Positions 1 through 11,442 of a stretch of DNA of 64,000 nt are shown here, piece after piece; positions within the stretch are counted from its first letter, which is position 1, and every line of letters begins with the position of its first letter. The position numbers and the translations under genes are program-made. The notes under the pieces are model-generated. The model worked only from the letters and a program-made list of their open reading frames with translations, was not told the origin of the DNA and did no database searches. This stretch comes from Maratus speciosus (lineage: Eukaryota > Arthropoda > Arachnida > Araneae > Salticidae): NCBI GenBank assembly GCA_963932465.1, contig OZ010788.1, positions 670,738,484-670,802,483 on the forward strand, given 5' to 3'.

Positions 1-936
1 ATTTTAAGTAAAGAAAATAGTGTATGTAACGATTTTTTATCCTATGACATACCTCATATTTGGTTTAATATTTTAAAAATATCTAACACGTCAGCATCGG
101 AACGAAACAACTTCATGTACATCCCCAACAAATAATAGACTGATCCTTTTTACCAGTCTGGTGTATAAATAGCTCAGTGAATGCGACATTCCAGTGAAAG
201 TATCCTTTGAAAATGATCGCGTTTGCGATCAGAATATCTCAGAAATCATCTTTTTCTGTTTCATATCATTTTTAACATCAATGGTCTTTAAGCTTTTAAA
301 GACCAGTTCATTTTGTAACGGAATATTTTAATAAATTTTTATGCATCTTTTTAGTAAACAGTCTTTAATTTTGGTTAACGCAAGGTGAACTTGTCATTCC
401 ACTCTGAGCTCATTCTGAGTTCTATGTTTTTCAATTACATTTAACATCTATATTTTTATTTTGTTTATTAAAAAAATACAAAATCCAGACGAACGAGGGA
501 ATCGTATAACTCGTTACTTTTCTTCCTGCTAGAAACGAGTTGACGAGGATGGAATTGTGCAATAAGGTTGGAGTTTTTTAAATGCGCACTGTAAAAACGG
601 TTCCGATATTTGGCAAAAAATTAATAATTACCCCGGATCCTGGAAGCCTTTAAGAACGTTTAGGAGAAGAACCAATGAGAAAACGGAAATGACTCAATGA
701 ATGAGTCTCTGACGTATTTTCCGAAATTTGCGGGCATCTAAGTTCAATTTTATTTCAAAAAAGTTTCCGTAAACGTAAAAAATAATAGAACTATTTACTC
801 AATACTGAATAACGAAGAGGTAAGATTAAAAGCCATGTGTAGAAGAAAAATACATTTTGAGAAAGAATGTGACATGCAAAATGCAAAAGTAACGCCCGTA
901 GGCGGAGTTACAAATATTCAAAAGATGTAAATTTAC
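1..936. other. no gene or clear repeat seen
   Basis: This AT-rich stretch has no open frame of note, no RNA-like fold that I can recognise and no inverted ends. It may be the worn tail of an array unit, but I could not align it to the landmarks used for the other units. Confidence 0.5.
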
Positions 937-1145
937 TTAACCCCTTCGGGACGAGCGTCTTTTACAGAATTTTTAATCTTTTATCACCGGTTTTTCAAAA
1001 CAGAAATTTTTGCCTCATTAAATGTGGAAAATGCTCGGATTAAATAAGGCAAAATTTACAATAAAAATTTACTGGTGAGAATAATCACGGATTCTGAGCA
1101 CCTTTACGCGGTACGAATACCGGTCGCTAGTCTCCAAGGGGTTAA
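937..1145 (+). mobile_element. TTAA-flanked MITE, GGGACGAGCG family (copy 1)
   Basis: The copy is 209 bp, with TTAA at both edges followed by inverted ends of the type CCCCTTCGGGACGAGCG and CCAAGGGGTTAA. The interior carries ACCGGTTTTTCAAAAC and AATGCTCGGATTAAATAAGG, also found in the copies at 13369, 55368 and 59350. A TTAA target and CCC...GGG ends are known features of piggyBac-type elements, so I infer a non-autonomous piggyBac-like MITE. It has no coding capacity. Confidence 0.75.
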
Positions 1146-1301
1146 ACCGCCGCAAATGAATTAATATGGACTTATAACTAATTTAAGAAAATGGTTTTGG
1201 TATACGTTTGTGAGAATGATGAAGAATTCATGTAAAATTTAGTTTAAAACATAAAAAAAGGATTATTGAAATATTTAAAATAGAAATTCTTTTAAAATTT
1301 T

Positions 1302-1890
1302 TGAAGTCTTTAATAATTCATCATGGCCTTCGTAATTGCAAGCATTATCATTGCAAGGAAAAATGCATTCCCCAATTTAGCGTAATTCAGCATCCAATGT
1401 TTTCTGAACATTTTACAGCGGGAAAAGAATTTATATCAGTAATAAATTCACCCTTTATGATGTCATCTAAGATATGTAATAAAAACAAGTAATAATATTA
1501 AAATGAACATACGCCATATTTAAACTAGGTAATCGGAATTACATTATTTTTCTCGTTGTTCACTTCCATTTTTATGCATTTGAAATGTTGAATTTGTTTT
1601 CCTCTCCGTCTCTGATTGCAATAGACAATGGAAAATAATATGCAATTTCTTGTTTTAAGATTTCCAAATGATTAAAATTTTGTTTTTATGTTGTGCAATT
1701 GATCATTTAACAAAGAGTATGTATATGTTTACACAATTTACAAATGTATTTATGAAATCTAAAACGTCTACGCCAAACAATTGCAGAATCCTAGTCCTAT
1801 GTAAAAGGTAAATCAATACGATTTGAAAGTGATGAACCATTTCAATTACTTATTTCCTTAATATTGATTTAAAAAGAAATTTAAACAAGA
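1302..1890 (+). repeat. array unit, long type (fragment)
   Basis: The unit starts with a worn form of the CTTCAATCATTCTGT landmark and reaches the AACAAGTAATAAGATAAAA-like landmark near 1484. After that come the TTTTCTCGTTGTTC and TTTTATGTTGTGCAATTGATCATTTAAC words that other long units share. The short frame at 1301-1492 lies entirely in this repeat and is not a gene. Confidence 0.6.
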
Positions 1891-1923
1891 AAGAAAAATT
1901 ATGCGTAAAGCATAGATTATGAA

Positions 1924-3003
1924 ACACTTTCCAACACATTCAGAAGACATTCACACAACATCACATAGCTAAATTGCACCATTTTAAAAAATAAAATATA
2001 ATGTCTAATTAAACAATATGGAAGCGCATAACACATGTCAAAATCCAATATCAACTGTTCTCTTCTACAATCGGAAAAGTAACAGAATTTCTTAGCAGCC
2101 CTGTATAGGATATAAAGATTTGTATCTATTACCTACATGCATGCCAAAATTGAGTTCACTTAAGAGATGCATATTACATATATTTCAGTTGAAAATTTAC
2201 CTTCAGCCACTTCCTCTAATAAGGAGAATGGTACGTGAATACTTTTGTGCAGCCCTGTATATGAGGTATAGAATTTATATGTGACGAGTAACATACAAAA
2301 AATTAATGAAATTTAAAAGCTCATACCGAATTTAAAGCCGTACACTCCAGCAATTATGACTCAAACACAGTACTGTAACCGATTTCTTTTGTGTCCCTTT
2401 AAATAAATAAAAAAATACTATGAATGCCCTGTTCGAACGTGTTCGTAGTGAAATTCAGTGATTTATATCAGTTTCAATGCATTTGAAATAGCGTAAATGT
2501 CATTATAATACTCTGCAAGTGATTTCCACCTCCACCCCCTCCCGCTATACCATAATGTAATGGAATAATTTTGAGTGCCCCTGTAATTGAACTATTAATC
2601 CTACATGCTTCCTATACAATACCAAACATGCTATGGTGACCCTAAATAACCTTTATCAATTTCATGAATATCCGAGTATATTTACGGGAGTTAACGTGGG
2701 CAGACGGACAGACAAATAGAATGCATAAACACTTTTCAACTTTGTTGGAAACTGTTAATAATAAAATACTCTGGAAGCGATTTTGTCCGATATACCATAA
2801 TGTAATGGAATACTTTTGAGTGCACTGTAAATTAACTATTAATCCTAAATCCTTCATATACAATACCAAACATACTTTGGTGACCCTTAATAACCTTTAT
2901 CAATTTCATAAATATCCGAATATATTTACGGGAGTTAGAGCGTGGGCAGACGGACAGACAAACCGAATGCATAAACACTTTTCAACTTTGTTGAAAAGTG
3001 TTT
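1924..3003 (+). repeat. dispersed repeat ending in GGACAGACAGAC motif, with internal 247-bp duplication
   Basis: The repeat opens with ACACTTTCC and carries two 'GCAGCCCTGTATA' words. It ends with AACACTTTTCAACTTTGTTG. Its last part is a tandem duplication (about 2543-2788 and 2789-3003) of a block with ATACCATAATGTAATGGAAT, TATTTACGGGAGTTA and GGCAGACGGACAGACAAA. A diverged copy lies at about 46857-48257, there split by a TTGGCG repeat. The frames at 2642-3005 on both strands are by-products of the duplication. Confidence 0.7.
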
Positions 3004-3126
3004 AAAAAAGAAATTTCGACTCATACATTTATGATACTCAATAAAATTTCGTGCAGAATTTAGTTTAAATCTCAAGTTTGCATTGAATTTAAATTGAAAA
3101 TCCTTCTTTATCTTTTTAAATGTATG

Positions 3127-4640
3127 TTTTTAATCATTCTGTATGAGTTACACATTCATTATATATTCAGTGATTCCCATAAAAACAATATCAATAAAGT
3201 AGCTTCAGGAATCAAAGCTGTTCTGAATTTATCACAGAAGAAAAATAATTTTTGTTGTAAAGAGGTCCATCCCTAATGTTCGTGTTGCCGAATGTACGAT
3301 GTTCTCGAATGTTCCTTTCATTTCGATGTTAAATCGAACAAGTCGGAAATTGTGACGTCAAATGTGGCAAATGAGGGGGGCGTTCGTACTGTAACTAGTT
3401 TTATAAATATTCAGATCTTGGTACCATAGCTGTTGCACTCTTATTCAAAAATGCATGATTACAAAATTTATTACGATATCTAATATAAAAAAATGAAAAT
3501 TTGTCTGTCTGTCTGTAATGCTATATAAATCCACAGTTTGGAAGCTAGAATTGTGAAATGGTATGTGCATGTGTATTAAAACACGGCCGAGGCTACTAAA
3601 GTAATCATGAATTGAAATATTTTGTAGTTAACTTTTAATTAATAAAAAAAAAAAAACCCACCAATGATTCAGCAATTTCCTATCAAATTTAAACGTTTTT
3701 CGTTTTGGCAGCTGGCAGCATTTAAAATTCACAATAAAATTCTTACCACAATAATTACCTTTCTATTGCAATACGCATTCCATATTACGTACGTCACTCT
3801 GCAACACAAAAAAGCTGTAGAGGGTATTACAATAATTCTTTTACCTCACATGCAAATAATTAGAGATATGCATAATAAGTACGCCACGCTTTAATACTAA
3901 GAAGCTTTAGCAGGTATTACGATAATTCTTTTACCTCACATGCAAGTAATTAGAAATTATTTAATTGTGCTTAATTATTACAAATTTTTAAAAATAAAGA
4001 AACACATTTTATCACAAAGATCAACACCACTTTTTATTCTATTTATTCCCTTATTCCAAAACATATCGTTTTATTGTCTGCTGCCTTAGTAACAGGATAA
4101 ATTAAATTTCACTAAAAAAAAGGCACAGTAGTAGTAGAAAAATACTTTACTAACTCGAATAGTTATTTTTAATTTTGGTTTTAGAATTAAATTCCCGTGC
4201 ATAGAACGATTTAAATTGCTAGTATAGATTAAATTCAGTAATACGGAAATAATAGGACTCCGTTTAAATATGAGATAATCACCATGGTAACCTAGAATCA
4301 TGACCTATCATGGGATATCATTGAATTCATGACGTAGGATAGGATTTAATAGAATGAAGAAAACTTTTATGAATATCTTTTTAAGTTTTGATTCGATTTT
4401 CATAAAATTTGAAAGGACTCGACAAAATTGTACAACGATTCTATATCTGAAATTTCAAACTATTCGGTTCGGTAGTTTTTCCCCTCTTATATGTTTACAA
4501 ACGGACCAGACGTCGGCTTTAGGTGCTACGTATTTAGATAATTACGAACGCACCTATAAAATACTAAAACTTTTACGATTAAAACAAATAATAAGATAAA
4601 AGTGGGCATCGGAGAAATTTCAATTAGGTGATTACAGTCC
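3127..4640 (+). repeat. array unit start plus repeat shared with 57308-57900
   Basis: The CTTCAATCATTCTGT-type landmark is at 3127 and the second landmark near 4585. Between them are two blocks that recur near the far end of the window. Positions 3337-3412 share CGTTCGTACTGTAACTAG with 57308-57378, and 4370-4560 share GGACTCGACAAAATT and AATTACGAACGCACCTA with 57540-57900. The GTCTGTCTGTCTGT run at 3503 belongs to the same style of repeat. I see no gene. Confidence 0.55.
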
Positions 4641-4677
4641 GATCTTTTATCTAGCCGTTCGCTTTTATTTGTATGTA

Positions 4678-5543
4678 CACTGGTGTCCAAAATTAAGGAC
4701 CAATCACAAAATGCTAATTTTCAAGTACGCGAATACTCAAAAGGAAATAATATAATTCGAATAATTACTATCTCTACAGCACAGCTAGTCCATACAACAT
4801 CTCATTCATGTCACACATGGTCACAAGTGTCACAGTCACTACGGTGAAGCAAAAAAATAATGAATTCCATATATCTCATTATGAGTCTCAAATGATCACT
4901 ATATGTGACTCTACTGAGACGTCACTGTGACTGCTGCTTTGTGACGAGTCACCATGTGACTTTACAATGTAGTTACATTGTGACTATCATGTGACTGTCA
5001 TCTGTAGACTCAATTTCAAAGTCATCGTGAACGCTGCATTATAATAAGTTACCAAATAATATCACATTAAAGTCACATGATGAATTTCAGGTGACAGAGA
5101 GACTACTGAGAAGTCATCAATGTGCTCTCTTGTGAAAAGTCACCATGTGACTATAATGTGATATTAATTGGTGAATTATTATAATGCAACGTTCATGATG
5201 ACTTTAAAATTGAGTCCAAAAATGACAGTCACCTGAGAGTCACAATGTAACTACATTGTGAATCACCTGGTGACTCGTCACAAAGCAGCAGTCACATTGA
5301 CATCTCAGTGGAGTCACACATAGTGATCATTTGAGACTCATAATGAGACGTGTGGAATTTCCTATTTTTTGTTTCACCGTAGTGACTGTGACACTTGTGA
5401 CCATGTGTGACATGAATGAGATGCTATATGGACTAGGTGTGCTGTAGGGGTAGTGATTATTTGAATTATATTATATCCTTTTGAGTATTCGCTGACTTAA
5501 AAATTATCATTTTGTGACTGGTCCTTAATGTTGGACACCAGTG
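4678..5543. mobile_element. palindromic TA-flanked element (mariner-like MITE), 866 bp
   Basis: The ends CACTGGTGTCCAA and TTGGACACCAGTG are inverted and flanked by TA on both sides (4676-4677 and 5544-5545). Almost the whole element is an inverted repeat: the words read inward from each end mirror one another to near position 5110. The interior is thick with GTGAC and GTCAC words, often spaced about 10-20 bp apart. The TA target and CACTGGTGTCC-type ends fit the Tc1/mariner group. It disrupts an array unit, whose TTTGTATGTA and TATATCGG words resume on either side. No coding frame is present. Confidence 0.85.
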
Positions 5544-5689
5544 TATATCGGATGAAACACCCATTTAGGTAACTAACCAGTAACTGACAAATCTAACTGA
5601 AATAAGCATTTTCTTGTAAAATTCTGCAAAGCAGTGTTATCTAGGTATAACTTATTTGTTATAACTGCTTATGTATCAGTTTTTACCTT

Positions 5690-6258
5690 CTTCTATCTTC
5701 AATAGAAGAAAGTATTGTAATCCAATTTTTTTCCGACTTTCGGTTTTCAACGGATTTACACGTTTTGGGGTCAGAGATCCCCAAAAACGTGTTTATACAG
5801 AATGTCAGTCTGTCCGTCCGTCCGTCTGTCCGTATGTTGCCATTTTATCAGCGAAAAGTGTATCAAGTTATGCATAGAATTAAACCATTTTTTTTGTATG
5901 TATTTCGCTGTGGCCAGCAGATCCTCCTTAAATTTAAAAATATTCTGCCGGAAAGGGGGAGCAGTAATAACAATTTTTGTGCCATTTTCATTATTTTACT
6001 ATCGAAAATTGTATGAAGTTGTGAATAGAATAGTTTGTGTGCATAGAATTGAGCCAATTTTTTTGTGTATGTTTTTGGGTATAGCCAGCAGGTCCTCCTT
6101 GAATTTGGAAATATTCCGTCGAAAAGAGGCACTGTGATAGCGGTTTTTGTATAATTTTCTTTGTTTTTCGTGCTTCTGTTGTCCACCAGCAGCTTGTGCA
6201 GCGACAGAAACTCGCGCCCTGCTAAACCGGCTATTCGCAAACAGCTGATGTACAACAA
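5690..6258 (+). repeat. GTCCGTCCGTCC-containing repeat with internal duplication
   Basis: A block reading GGATTTACACGTTTTGGGG, a small inverted CCCCAAAA, then (GTCCGTCTGTCC)n is followed by two diverged copies of a block of about 155 bp (5847-5995 and 5996-6165). Both blocks contain a GCCAGCAG...TCCTCCTT word and a CATAGAATTRARCCA word. A relative of the head of this repeat is at 37660-37860. Open frames here on both strands are low-complexity by-products with no recognisable domain. Confidence 0.6.
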
Positions 6259-6894
6259 AATAACGAAAAACTATTGATTTTAATAAATATCAGAATCGAG
6301 ATTAACTCATTTTTACACCGATTAATTGACAGAAGCAGAAGTTTGAGATAAAAATCAAAGTTGGTATAGAATTTTACTCTAATATTGAAGTGTTAACGTT
6401 TGTAACTACTTTTTGAAATGTTAAGATGCATGAGATAGAAGAAATTTTTGGGATTAGCACGTCCAACTAGTTATAAATGATTTGTGTATCGGGAATAATC
6501 GAAAAATAATTAAAATATTAAAATATTTATCAAAGTTGGTATAGTATTGATCTAATAATATTGCAGTATTAACATCTGTAACTACTTTTTGAAATATTAT
6601 GATAGAAGACAACTAGTTTCAAAATAGGTATGGTGTCAGTTACTGAAGTTTTTGACCACATTTATGAAAAAATTTAATTTTTAGTAATAAATGTAGAATT
6701 TTTCAAAATTTTATCAACAATAATTTTGTAATATATTTCTACTATATTTTCAAAAATAAAAAATAAGAATTAAAATACATTTAAAACTTTGTAATAGTGA
6801 TTTGAACAAAAAAGAATCCTTACGGTGTCAGTTACTGAGGGTTTCACCATACAAAACGAAAATAAAACTCCGAGCTTTAAAATTTTCAAATGAT
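6259..6894. repeat. AT-rich stretch with a local direct duplication
   Basis: Two copies of a block of about 75 bp beginning ATCAAAGTTGGTATAG and ending TAACTACTTTTTGAAAT lie at 6352-6425 and 6530-6605. The word GGTGTCAGTTACTGA is also doubled (6631 and 6821). Nothing else is recognised. Confidence 0.5.
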
Positions 6895-7839
6895 AATTTT
6901 CTTTTTCTTTTGTGTAAATTATCATCTAACGGGAGTAACACCTTAACACATTTGCATCGAAAGAAAAACGATTATTCTCGTTTACTACAAGTGTGCGCTT
7001 TGCTGACAAGTAGTAGGGTAAAGTGCCCATATTTCGTCCCCCAGTAACTTTTAGGCCCTAAATGTTGTAATTTTCAGTGAAAACCTACCAAATTTGGATT
7101 TTACACTGACTAACTACCCACGCATATAGAAATATAGGAAAATATCGTACAAAACCAATTTTAACAATACGAAAAATTGTTTTCTCAAAAGTATCTGAAA
7201 AATGCAAAAGAAAAAAAATCATCCCATTTTCGTCCCCCCAAAAAATCCAATACGCGAGGCTTAACTTATAACTAAATCAAAATTTATATCTATGTGGGTA
7301 AGTAATTTATTTACATTAAAGTAAGGCACAAAGAAATGTACCAATGGAACATTAGTACAGTGGAAGAATAACATATTGAAACATTAGCCATTCAAACATG
7401 AGGAAAAAATAGTCATGAAAAAGCATTCCTAATTTCGTCCCTGGGGCGAAATTAAGAACTGCAAGGGGGACGAAATTGGGACCACACTACTTCCCAATAT
7501 GACGGAGCTTCAGTTTCCGTAAGATGAACTGAGCGTCCTAAAACTCACTGTATGCTACTGTCAGCACCTTACCTACGTAAAATACATGCAATGGGGCTGT
7601 TCGAATATTACGTAAGCATGTTTTTGACAATTTTTGACCCCCCCTCCCCCCTTGTCAGCAAAAATAAGCAAATCGCGAACCCCCCTTAATAATTACGTAA
7701 GCAAATTGGAACCTCCCCCCCCCCTTAATAATTACGTAAGCAAATTGGACCCCCCCCTACTTAAAAAAAATTAGGACACAATACAAATTAAAAAACTCTA
7801 CTCGACTAATATAACTACTAAATAATACTAAACGCTTGT

Positions 7840-7845
7840 TTTATT
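7840..7845 (-). promoter_or_regulatory. candidate polyadenylation signal of the transposase gene
   Basis: AATAAA is read on the minus strand about 110 bases beyond the stop codon of the transposase trace, inside the same transposon. Position and spacing suit a polyadenylation signal, but the surroundings are AT-rich and chance is possible. Confidence 0.4.
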
Positions 7846-7956
7846 TCTTTACAATTCTATTTAAGAAAATTCCTTAGATCACAATTTTAAAAGAACTTAG
7901 CCATTTGAAAAATTTAAATTTGAACATGACAATATCTACTCCGATACTGACCACGG

Positions 7957-9790
7957 CTATTCAAGCCATTTTTCCATATCTGTTATGATATTGGTTTCCA
8001 GTTTTACTTGATTATTTTCATCGCTTTCTTTTCGTATGCAATCTTTATCAACTTCATCTTCATTGATCCACTCAACATCTTCCATATCTTCCACGAATTT
8101 TACGAAGCGCATAAGCACATTTGCTCGACGAGCAGCAATTCTCAATGATCGTATAAGGCAGTCCTTCTCGCTTTTTTCACTCTGTTGAATTTTTTTGTGA
8201 CTGTATGCTGACTTCTGAGATGCATGATATTGGCCACAACTTACACAAGTTCTTGCGGGTAATTGCGTGAACTTTATGGAAGAGCAAAAATAATCATACA
8301 GCATCTTTAAAAATCCCTTTAATGTAATATTCAGATTTAAGGCCAGACGGAGACTTAAATCTATAAATTCCCCCTCTTCACTTGTAATGATGTCATTTGA
8401 CGATTGTATCATTTTAATTGGAGGAGGAATGAATCGTCCTTTTAATATACGAAATAATCCACTACGTGCAGGAGAGCAACAATTCATTTTTTCGCATTTT
8501 ACAATTTGCAGCAAGTATTGACTTTCTTGTACGAGCTTCGAATACCAATCAAAGTCATAACCAAGAGACTCTGGTTCGCCTGAATCAACATATGTGGCAG
8601 TAACAGAATAACTGTCAATGTTTAATGAGTTCCAGATATCTGCGAGAGTTTTACCAGCATATGCTAAGTTATTTTGCTCCATTTCTTCATCAGTAGTGCG
8701 ACCGTTCTCATCGAGATAGGAACCATAATGGTTATGAGGGTGTATAAGACAAGACAATTCTCGACTGAGTGGTGTCATTCGCCTTTCTACTCAATTATAT
8801 GCACTTCTTCCAGGAGCATTGCACGCTATAAAAATTCCATCCAAATCATGCTTTTTGAAATGGGCAATAGCAAACGATATAACTTTCTGATAGCGGGGAT
8901 TCTCGTCTGGACCTCCATCAACCGTAACTATGATTACAGGTTTGATGAAACCCTCTTCTGTTTTCACTAATTTTTCAAAATCTTTGAGTATTAATAGAGT
9001 TTCAAAATCCTGAGCATGAGTATTTGCTGTGGAAGAACTGTGTTTCCCACTTCTTATAGCTGTTAACGTTGGTCCAGAATAACCTATGTATGGCTTTACT
9101 TTGACCTGCCATGCCAGGAGCAATCACAATACCAGCGTAAACACATGGGATAAGTTTGCGGCGTTCAGCGATGACCCAGTCATGATCGCTTAAGGATACA
9201 CGATACTCCATATGCATCAGTATTGGAGCCTGTTTATTGGCTGCTGTAATTCCCAAAGGTACGCGCGCTTTGTCATCCTGTGAAAGAAGGAACACTTGCA
9301 TGGGTTTAAGAATAGAAGCTAAAGTTTCTAAATAATGGATGGATATTACTACAAATTGGGTATCAATGTGAGATCGGTGATAATCAGCCAGAATCCCAGA
9401 AAGTTTTATCGGCACTGTGGTGACATGTCTTCGACATTCGATGGTTGAGGAAATTTTTGGAAGCAAACGAAGATATGTTCTACTCCTGCTTATTGCAAAA
9501 CCAACCTTTTTCAGTTTTGCAGTCAAGTTATCGAGAGTTTTGACACTTCGGACTTGCTTCTTCTTTTTGCATCTGCAGCGCTTCCAATAATAGCTATGTC
9601 TGCTATTGTTTAAACTTGGTCTTCCTACTGATTCCCTTAAAGCTACTTTTTTATGCCTGGATTATCATGGCAAATTTCTCCAAGCTTTGTTCGTTTGGTG
9701 GTTCGATGTTTTCTTTGGTATTCAGCATTTTGTCGTTTCCTTTTTAAGGATTGTTTTTCCTTTTTTGAGATCACTGGAAACCTTATTTAT
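7957..9790 (-). pseudogene. DDE-type transposase, main exon, broken
   Basis: Reading right to left, this is the main exon of a transposase that lies inside a transposon with matching inverted ends. It opens with a basic stretch (KRKRQNAEYQRKHRTT, near 9700-9760), then VALRESVGRP near 9640. The core has SQDDKARVPLG (near 9250-9283), a likely first acidic site, and VTVDGGPDENPRY (near 8885-8930), a likely second one. APGRSAY, VERRM, HYGSYLD and GRTTDEE follow, and a late C-x2-C-x3-H patch (CVSCGQYH, near 8230-8250) may bind zinc. I remember this SQDD/VDGGPDEN family from uncharacterised invertebrate proteins; its role as a cut-and-paste transposase is inferred. Damage: one nonsense codon (TGA at 8791-8793, probably from CGA), a frameshift near 9110-9125, and another in an A-run near 9650. 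Intron acceptor is near 9774 or 9791. Confidence 0.75.
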
Positions 9791-10180
9791 CTGTTTTTGA
9801 GTTTGAGATACATTGGTTTCAATTCAATTGGGTTACATTTCATTTTTAGTATAAGGTTCAAAATTTGAAAACAATTAGAAGATTATCTGCTACAAAACTA
9901 ACATATTTTTTAATTTTTTTCCCCCATGGATGCATTAATTTTTGAGTTATTTGAAAAGGAAAAATAAGGCTTAGCTTGGCTACGCCATATTTAAAAAGTA
10001 ATAACTCGTTTTTTGACGTTTCTTTGGTCTTTATTTATTCCCATACCGACCATGTTTTGCCAAGGCTACACGGTCATTTTATCTTATCTATCTTTTTTCC
10101 AATTTTTACAAGTAATTATGTAAACTTAAAGTTATGATAAAATATATTTAAAATTTTAAGAATAAATTGATTATAATTAC

Positions 10181-10411
10181 CTTTATAAAATAATCAAGAA
10201 AGACTGATTTCTTTTTGGTTGCCTTACACAGTTCGTCCTCAATTCTTTTTAGCACCAATACCTCTAACTCTTTGTCAGTTTTAGAAAACTTTTTGTACTG
10301 CCACCACACATCAGTAGTTTTACATTGGATATCCTTCAAAGGTTTATCTGATGCAGACTTTTTGAAACTTTCAAAAAGTTTTTTATACAAGATTTCTCGA
10401 AATGAAAACAT
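10181..10411 (-). pseudogene. upstream exon of the DDE-type transposase
   Basis: An open minus-strand segment of 77 codons ends in DYFIK and abuts a GTAATT splice donor (10175-10180). It begins at MFSFREILYKKLF and contains TTDVWWQYKKFSK, with the spaced aromatic residues often seen in DNA-binding helices of transposases. An intron of about 390-405 bases would join it to the main exon. Just upstream in gene sense lies AAATCAG, a possible acceptor, so an earlier exon may exist; a candidate is MSFPGKLPK at 11563-11590 followed by GTAAGT. The hAT-type element at 10461 sits between the two, so the gene was split if that first exon is real. Domain assignment is unproven. Confidence 0.5.
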
Positions 10412-10460
10412 ATTTCTGATTTAATTTTTTTAATCACCACTACACTGCAGTACTGAGAGG

Positions 10461-11442
10461 TAGAGGTCTGCACGGTCCGAAATTTCCAGGCCAGGGCCCG
10501 GCCTGACTCATAGAGAAAAAAATTCGGCCCGTCCCGTACAAAAAAATTATTGGCCCGGCCCGGCCCGATAAAAAAGTTAAAAGTTCAGCCCGGCCGATTG
10601 AACTTCTACAAAACATTGATTTCTATGTCGATTTGGTTAAAGATTTGTCTCGTACGAGCAGTTCTGGCCAAAAATATGTCTTAACTATTTTTTTATGTTT
10701 ATAATCTTCACTTTCATAGAAGTGGCGCAGGCTGCGACATTTATTTTTTTAATCAATCTCTATTTCTTGTATGTAAATGAATCCGTTATCATTAATATCG
10801 TTAATCCATATTCCATGTATTGAAGTGCTAAAAATCTGAAAAATGCTATACAGTAAAATCTTCTAAAACGGAATAGCATAAAAAAGAAAAAAAATCCGTT
10901 ATAGACAAGTGCCCTTCTTAGCAAGTAGTAATTGTATTATATATCCTATTCTTACGTATTAGTATATTAATTTTGTATGGATCAACACGTTTTTCAGTTT
11001 ATAACAGGATTTCGTCATAGACAGGTTCCTTCTCACATGTTTTCTTATATTTTCATTTAGCTATATTTTAATAAGCGTAGAAATCTACTATTCTTTAAAA
11101 AGAATAAATTTGAATGTTTAATTGTAGAATAATAGCGATTTAAAAATGTGTACATTTTTTTCAAAATTTTTTGAGCCTGGCCTAATTTTACTGACCTTTG
11201 AACGGATCAGGCCACGCCGAGACAATGATTTTCATACGGGCTGCGTCAAAACGAGGACCGAAAATTTTGGGCCTTGAAGACTTGGAATAAAACCAGTCCC
11301 GGCTCTGCACAGAAAAAAATGGACCCGACCCGATCCCCCAGGGAAAAAGTAAGGCCCGAACCTTCAGAAAAATGTATGGCCCGGGCCCGCTCCGAGTGCC
11401 GTGAATGAAAATAGACCCGAGCCCGGCCCGTGCAGATCTCTA
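10461..11442. mobile_element. hAT-type non-autonomous element, 982 bp, perfect 8-bp target duplication
   Basis: The ends are TAGAGGTCTGCACGG and CCGTGCAGATCTCTA. The same 8 bases, CTGAGAGG, flank both sides (10453-10460 and 11443-11450). Eight-base duplications and short inverted ends of this type are hallmarks of the hAT superfamily. Both subterminal zones are crowded with GGCCCGGCCCG-like words, in strong contrast with the AT-rich centre. It has no transposase frame. It lies inside the 4.4-kb transposon, so it arrived later. A longer-diverged relative is at 20987. Confidence 0.9.

Noticed and set aside
5671..6258. Overlapping open frames on both strands, up to 131 codons
   Set aside because: They run through a GTCCGTCC simple repeat and a duplicated 155-bp block, have no recognisable domain and mirror each other across strands.
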